8,941 nucleotides of DNA, from assembly GCA_910588885.1 (NCBI GenBank), contig CAJUSQ010000081.1, forward strand, positions 4,969 through 13,909, in the 5' to 3' direction. Position 1 is the stretch's first letter. Every line of letters begins with the position of its first letter. The notes under the pieces were generated by a model, which saw only the letters and a program-made list of their open reading frames with translations, was not told where the DNA came from and made no database searches. The position numbers were made by a program, and so were the translations under genes. Shown piece after piece: positions 6,603-8,941 of this stretch. The stretch comes from an uncultured Lachnospiraceae bacterium. Its GTDB lineage: Bacteria > Bacillota > Clostridia > Lachnospirales > Lachnospiraceae.

Positions 6603-7516
6603 ACTTCCACCTCCAATAATGTAAGAATCAAAGCCATGCGTACATATACGCCGTATTGGGCCTGCTTGAAATATGCGGCTCTGGGATCCTCGTCCACCTC
6701 TACGGAGATCTCGTTTACCCGGGGCAGAGGATGGAGTACCAGCATTTCCTTGGGAGCCAGGGCCATTTTGGATTTGTCCAATATGTAAAAGTCCTTCATG
6801 CGCACATAATCTTCTTCATTGAAAAAACGTTCCCGCTGAACCCTGGTCATGTAAAGGATGTCCAGATCTGCCATGGCGTCTTCCAGCCGCTCCACTTCTT
6901 TATAGGAAATCTGATTTTTATTCAAAACATCCTCCCGAATATAGCTGGGTACCCGCAGCTCTTCCGGGGAAATCAGGACAAACCGGATATCGGGGTAGCG
7001 GATCAAAGCATGAATCAGGGAATGGACGGTTCGTCCAAACTTCAAATCACCGCACAGGCCGATGGTCAAACCGCCCAGTTTCCCCTTTAAGGAATAGATC
7101 GTTAACAAATCGGTTAAGGTTTGGGTGGGATGCTGATGACCGCCGTCTCCGGCGTTGATAACGGGAATGGTTGACTTCTGGGATGCTACTAGAGGCGCGC
7201 CTTCTTTGGGATGACGCATAGCACAGATATCTGCATAACAGGAAATAACACGAATGGTATCGGAAACACTTTCGCCCTTGGAAGCGGAACTGCTGTCGGC
7301 GCTGGAAAATCCAAGCACGCTTCCGCCCAGGTTCAGCATGGCGGCTTCAAAGGAAAGCCTTGTCCGGGTGCTGGGCTCGTAAAAACAGGTTGCCAGCTTC
7401 TTGCCTGTACAGGCGTGAGCATATTTCCCGGGATTTTGTTCTATATCATTTGCCAGTTTCAATAGTTTGTCCAGTTCTTCTACAGAAAAATCCATTGGAC
7501 TCATTAAATGACGCAT
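6596..7516 (-). CDS. pyrB: aspartate carbamoyltransferase catalytic subunit PyrB
   Basis: A 306-residue catalytic chain that joins carbamoyl phosphate and aspartate to carbamoyl aspartate in de novo pyrimidine synthesis (cytosolic). The carbamoyl phosphate motif [13 protein letters not shown] is at 45-57 (STRTR 49-53), the SKGES loop supplied to the neighbouring active site at 79-83, HPTQ at 129-132, and HPLPR, which closes on the substrates, at 262-266. All are intact, and length matches E. coli PyrB (about 310). The frame is open farther upstream, but ATG 7516 was chosen because it follows a near-perfect AAGGAGGT (about 7523-7530) after a short spacer and starts with the family-typical [10 protein letters not shown]; the upstream extension would also reach across the predicted promoter. 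Pairs with pyrI. No pyrC, pyrD, pyrK or pyrR lies nearby in the window. Confidence 0.97.
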   Translation of the reverse strand: MRHLMSPMDFSVEELDKLLKLANDIEQNPGKYAHACTGKKLATCFYEPSTRTRLSFEAAMLNLGGSVLGFSSADSSSASKGESVSDTIRVISCYADICAMRHPKEGAPLVASQKSTIPVINAGDGGHQHPTQTLTDLLTIYSLKGKLGGLTIGLCGDLKFGRTVHSLIHALIRYPDIRFVLISPEELRVPSYIREDVLNKNQISYKEVERLEDAMADLDILYMTRVQRERFFNEEDYVRMKDFYILDKSKMALAPKEMLVLHPLPRVNEISVEVDEDPRAAYFKQAQYGVYVRMALILTLLEVEVC

Positions 7517-7544
7517 ATCAATACCTCCTTCTCCTTGCATAAAT

Positions 7545-7563
7545 TGCCGCACGCATAACGGCA
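7545..7563 (-). promoter_or_regulatory. pyrB leader hairpin at the predicted transcript 5' end
   Basis: In the minus-strand leader TGCCG (7559-7563) pairs with CGGCA (7545-7549) around a 9-nt loop. With transcription starting near 7565 the hairpin would begin within a few bases of the 5' end and lie about 15 nt upstream of the pyrB ribosome binding site. It may stabilise the message. It lacks the T-run of an attenuator. Confidence 0.4.
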
Positions 7564-7571
7564 TTTTCAAT

Positions 7572-7600
7572 ATCATATAATAGATGAAAGGAAATTTCAA
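7572..7600 (-). promoter_or_regulatory. sigma-A promoter of pyrBI
   Basis: Read on the minus strand, -35 TTGAAA (7595-7600) is followed after exactly 17 bp by -10 TATGAT (7572-7577), each differing from consensus at one position. The predicted start is near 7565, giving a leader of only about 49 nt. This is too short for a PyrR-type antiterminator/terminator pair, so control is more likely at initiation, by message stability, or only by PyrI feedback. Confidence 0.75.
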
Positions 7601-7607
7601 GGAAAAT

Positions 7608-7636
7608 TTGACGGGAAACCGGAATTTTGTTATGAT
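7608..7636 (+). promoter_or_regulatory. sigma-A promoter for the PH-like protein and lipoprotein genes
   Basis: -35 TTGACG (7608-7613) is followed after 17 bp by -10 TATGAT (7631-7636), which also carries an extended -10 TG at 7628-7629. The predicted start is near 7643, about 56 nt before the ATG at 7699. Its -35 is 7 bp from the -35 of the divergent pyrBI promoter. Confidence 0.78.
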
Positions 7637-7698
7637 GGTAAAAACAGAATTACGGTTTAGCCGGAAGGATGCAAGACAGGAAAGAAAAGGAGAAGACT

Positions 7699-8091
7699 AT
7701 GGCAACAGAAGAGAAGAATTATGCTTTTCAAGAGCGGAAACGGGTGCTGTTTTTCGGGCTGCCCTGGACATTTACCAAATATTTGATTTCAGATGATATG
7801 ATTACCGTGGATACCGGATTACTGCGGGTGGAGGAAAATGACTGCTACATGTACAAGGTGCAGGACGTAAAGCTGGCGGCGACATTGATAGAACGTATGT
7901 TTGGACTTGGCACAGTCACCTGCTACACCGGGGATGTGACCAGCCCCCAGCTTATGATCGTTCATGTGAAGCATGCCAAGGAGATTAAAAATTACATATT
8001 GAAAGCCTCGGAGGAAGCCCGGATGCGGCGTCGGACGCTGAATACCCTGGATATTGGCGCAGAAGGCGACGATCTGAATCCGGAGGATTAG
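7699..8091 (+). CDS. small bacterial PH-domain-like protein, unknown function
   Basis: A 130-residue protein without signal peptide or membrane segment. Residues about 18-105 read like the bacterial PH fold of the DUF304/bPH_2 type: a TFTKYLISDDMITVDTGLL start (strand, turn, strand), a central YMYKVQDVKLAATLIERMFGLGTV typical of that family (v-l-x-i around a helix-like ER-x-FG-x-G), and a final IVHVKHAKEIKNYILKA helix. This is pattern recognition, not a search result. Most DUF304 proteins carry transmembrane helices; this one does not. After the domain come a basic segment (RMRRR, 108-112) and an acidic tail. Start: ATG 7699 follows AAAGGAG (7686-7692) at ideal spacing; an in-frame ATG at 7669 has no usable site. 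The lipoprotein gene begins 77 nt downstream with no terminator between, so they are probably co-transcribed. Confidence 0.8.
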   Translation: MATEEKNYAFQERKRVLFFGLPWTFTKYLISDDMITVDTGLLRVEENDCYMYKVQDVKLAATLIERMFGLGTVTCYTGDVTSPQLMIVHVKHAKEIKNYILKASEEARMRRRTLNTLDIGAEGDDLNPED

Positions 8092-8168
8092 AGAAAATCC
8101 GGGGGAAGAGCCGGGTGGGAGTGATTCGTAAGAACGATGCCCTGGGAACCGGCGTTGGAGGAGGGAAC

Positions 8169-8633
8169 ATGAGAAGAAAAAAATTAAGGATTGTGCTGCT
8201 TGGCCTGTTGTGCCTCTTTCTCACATCCTGCAGCAATGAATATGCCAGGCTGGAATATGAGAATGAGGAAAAGATTGCACAGGATGCAGATCACTATTCG
8301 AAAGAGCGTTCCGTGTCCCGGTCCATGGAGGGGGAATTTACGCTTACCGTTTCGAAATTTGACGGACGTGAAACCTTATGGAAGGAAACCTGGAAGGAAG
8401 ATCAGGAGATAGAAATCGGCATTTCCCTTCATATTTCAAAGGGACAGGTAAAAATTGTGCATATTGACCCGGAAGACAATGTTGCGACACTTCTGGAATG
8501 TACACCGGAAACCGCCGCGGATGAATTTAGAACGGAGAAGCTTATATTCAAAAGCGGGCAGAACCGATTGAAAATTGTAGGATACGATTGTGAAGATGTG
8601 GAGTTAAAGATCCTTTTTAACGAACCGGAATAA
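8169..8633 (+). CDS. small secreted lipoprotein, unknown function
   Basis: A 154-residue protein starting with a classic lipoprotein signal: basic MRRKKLR, a hydrophobic core (8-18), and lipobox LTSC ending at Cys21, where lipid would be attached after cleavage. It should therefore be anchored on the outer face of the cytoplasmic membrane. The mature part (22-154) is charged and Glu-rich, first helical-looking (24-50), then strand-rich (about 54-102 and 122-152), like a compact beta domain. Two more cysteines (111 and 141) could form a disulfide. I recognise no family. ATG 8169 was chosen because GGAGGAGGG (8157-8165) precedes it and the signal peptide begins there; an in-frame GTG at 8115 would place 18 extra residues ahead of it. 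Probably the second gene of the transcript starting near 7643. No clear terminator follows. Confidence 0.82.
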   Translation: MRRKKLRIVLLGLLCLFLTSCSNEYARLEYENEEKIAQDADHYSKERSVSRSMEGEFTLTVSKFDGRETLWKETWKEDQEIEIGISLHISKGQVKIVHIDPEDNVATLLECTPETAADEFRTEKLIFKSGQNRLKIVGYDCEDVELKILFNEPE

Positions 8634-8720
8634 TATGCAGCGGATGCGAAGCCGTATAAGAAGGACCGTCTGCGAAACGGCAGGATTGCAGATGGAAGCA
8701 GAGGAATTGGCAAGGCATAG

Positions 8721-8941
8721 TTATGTTTTTTGCTTTCCGGTAAGTATTTTTTCAAAAATCAATCCGGCCGCGATCCAAAAGGGCGTATAGTCCAGCCGGA
8801 TGACACCGTTGATATTGGCCTTGGCCTGGCTGTAGTCCCAGGGGCAGATGCTGTGATTTTTCAGGAAGGAACCGATTAAAAATTCATTGGTAAATATACC
8901 GGCAGAGTAAAAGAAGCCCCGAAACAGCGCCGGGAACTTTT
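8721..8941 (-). CDS. PF06541-like putative ABC-transporter type IV membrane protein, C-terminal fragment
   Basis: On the minus strand one frame is open from the window edge (codons from 8939) to TAA at 8721-8723, giving the last 72 residues. It includes a WDYS element followed by NINGVIRLDYTPFWIAAGLIFEKI. This matches the usual C-terminal pattern of the PF06541 (ABC_trans_CmpB) family, in which a WDYS...NGxI(C)L...FW-type block precedes a final membrane helix. These proteins are multi-pass membrane proteins common in clostridia; the transporter label is only predicted, and no ATPase gene is visible. The gene is cut by the window, so its start, length and neighbours cannot be judged. It converges on the lipoprotein gene with 87 nt between the stops. 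Confidence 0.7.
   Translation of the reverse strand, partial: KFPALFRGFFYSAGIFTNEFLIGSFLKNHSICPWDYSQAKANINGVIRLDYTPFWIAAGLIFEKILTGKQKT

Noticed and set aside
7517..7600. A 28-residue N-terminal extension of PyrB from an upstream in-frame codon
   Set aside because: It would begin inside the pyrBI -35 box, before the predicted transcript start, and the best ribosome binding site serves ATG 7516.
7501..7600. PyrR-binding attenuator or pyrimidine riboswitch before pyrB
   Set aside because: The leader from the predicted start is only about 49 nt, with no terminator/antiterminator pair and no run of T.
8634..8720. Terminator between the convergent lipoprotein and PF06541-like genes
   Set aside because: CCGT/ACGG near 8669-8683 forms only a 4-bp stem without a following T-run; the T-run near 8725 has no stem before it.
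1..8941. Mobile elements, CRISPR arrays, tRNA genes, phage or defence genes
   Set aside because: Looked for on both strands; no transposase or integrase motifs, spaced repeats, cloverleaf sequences or defence-type domains were seen.

Overview
The window looks like a chromosomal housekeeping segment from a Gram-positive Firmicute, most likely a Lachnospiraceae-type Clostridium. The reasons are: dnaG followed directly by the primary sigma factor gene, then trmK and a Nif3-family gene; strong AGGAGG-type ribosome binding sites; a primary sigma factor of only 369 residues; a type A-like RNase P RNA; a lipoprotein signal peptide; and a PF06541-type membrane protein. Base composition is moderate and even. 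I see no mobile element, CRISPR array, tRNA or prophage gene. The organism assignment is inferred from gene content only.

Bases 1-5552 are all on the plus strand. The window opens inside dnaG (DNA primase, helicase-binding C-terminus only). Next come rpoD/sigA, trmK (tRNA m1A22 methyltransferase, 1 nt after rpoD) and a Nif3-like dinuclear-metal protein. After a 108-nt gap comes a 551-residue TGS-domain/nucleoside (uridine-type) kinase fusion. The RNase P RNA gene rnpB follows at about 5204-5552, closed by a strong hairpin (5570-5611) with T-rich flanks on both sides that can terminate transcription from both directions.

Bases 5625-7516 are on the minus strand. In transcription order they hold pyrB and pyrI (catalytic and regulatory chains of aspartate transcarbamoylase, overlapping by 7 nt), then a small separately promoted membrane protein with a C-terminal four-cysteine zinc ribbon. 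pyrB has a good sigma-A promoter and a short leader with a 5'-terminal hairpin. I see no PyrR-type attenuator.

From 7608 transcription turns to the plus strand again from a promoter whose -35 lies 7 bp from the pyrB -35. It drives a small soluble bacterial PH-domain-like protein and a small secreted lipoprotein, both of unknown function. The window ends in the C-terminus of a minus-strand PF06541-like membrane protein, convergent with the lipoprotein gene.

Functionally the window joins replication priming, global transcription, tRNA maturation and modification (rnpB, trmK) and pyrimidine metabolism (pyrBI, probable nucleoside kinase). Nothing in it convincingly forms a new multi-gene system. 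The most interesting loose ends are the TGS-kinase fusion, the zinc-ribbon membrane protein, the PH-like/lipoprotein pair and the compact pyrBI control region.
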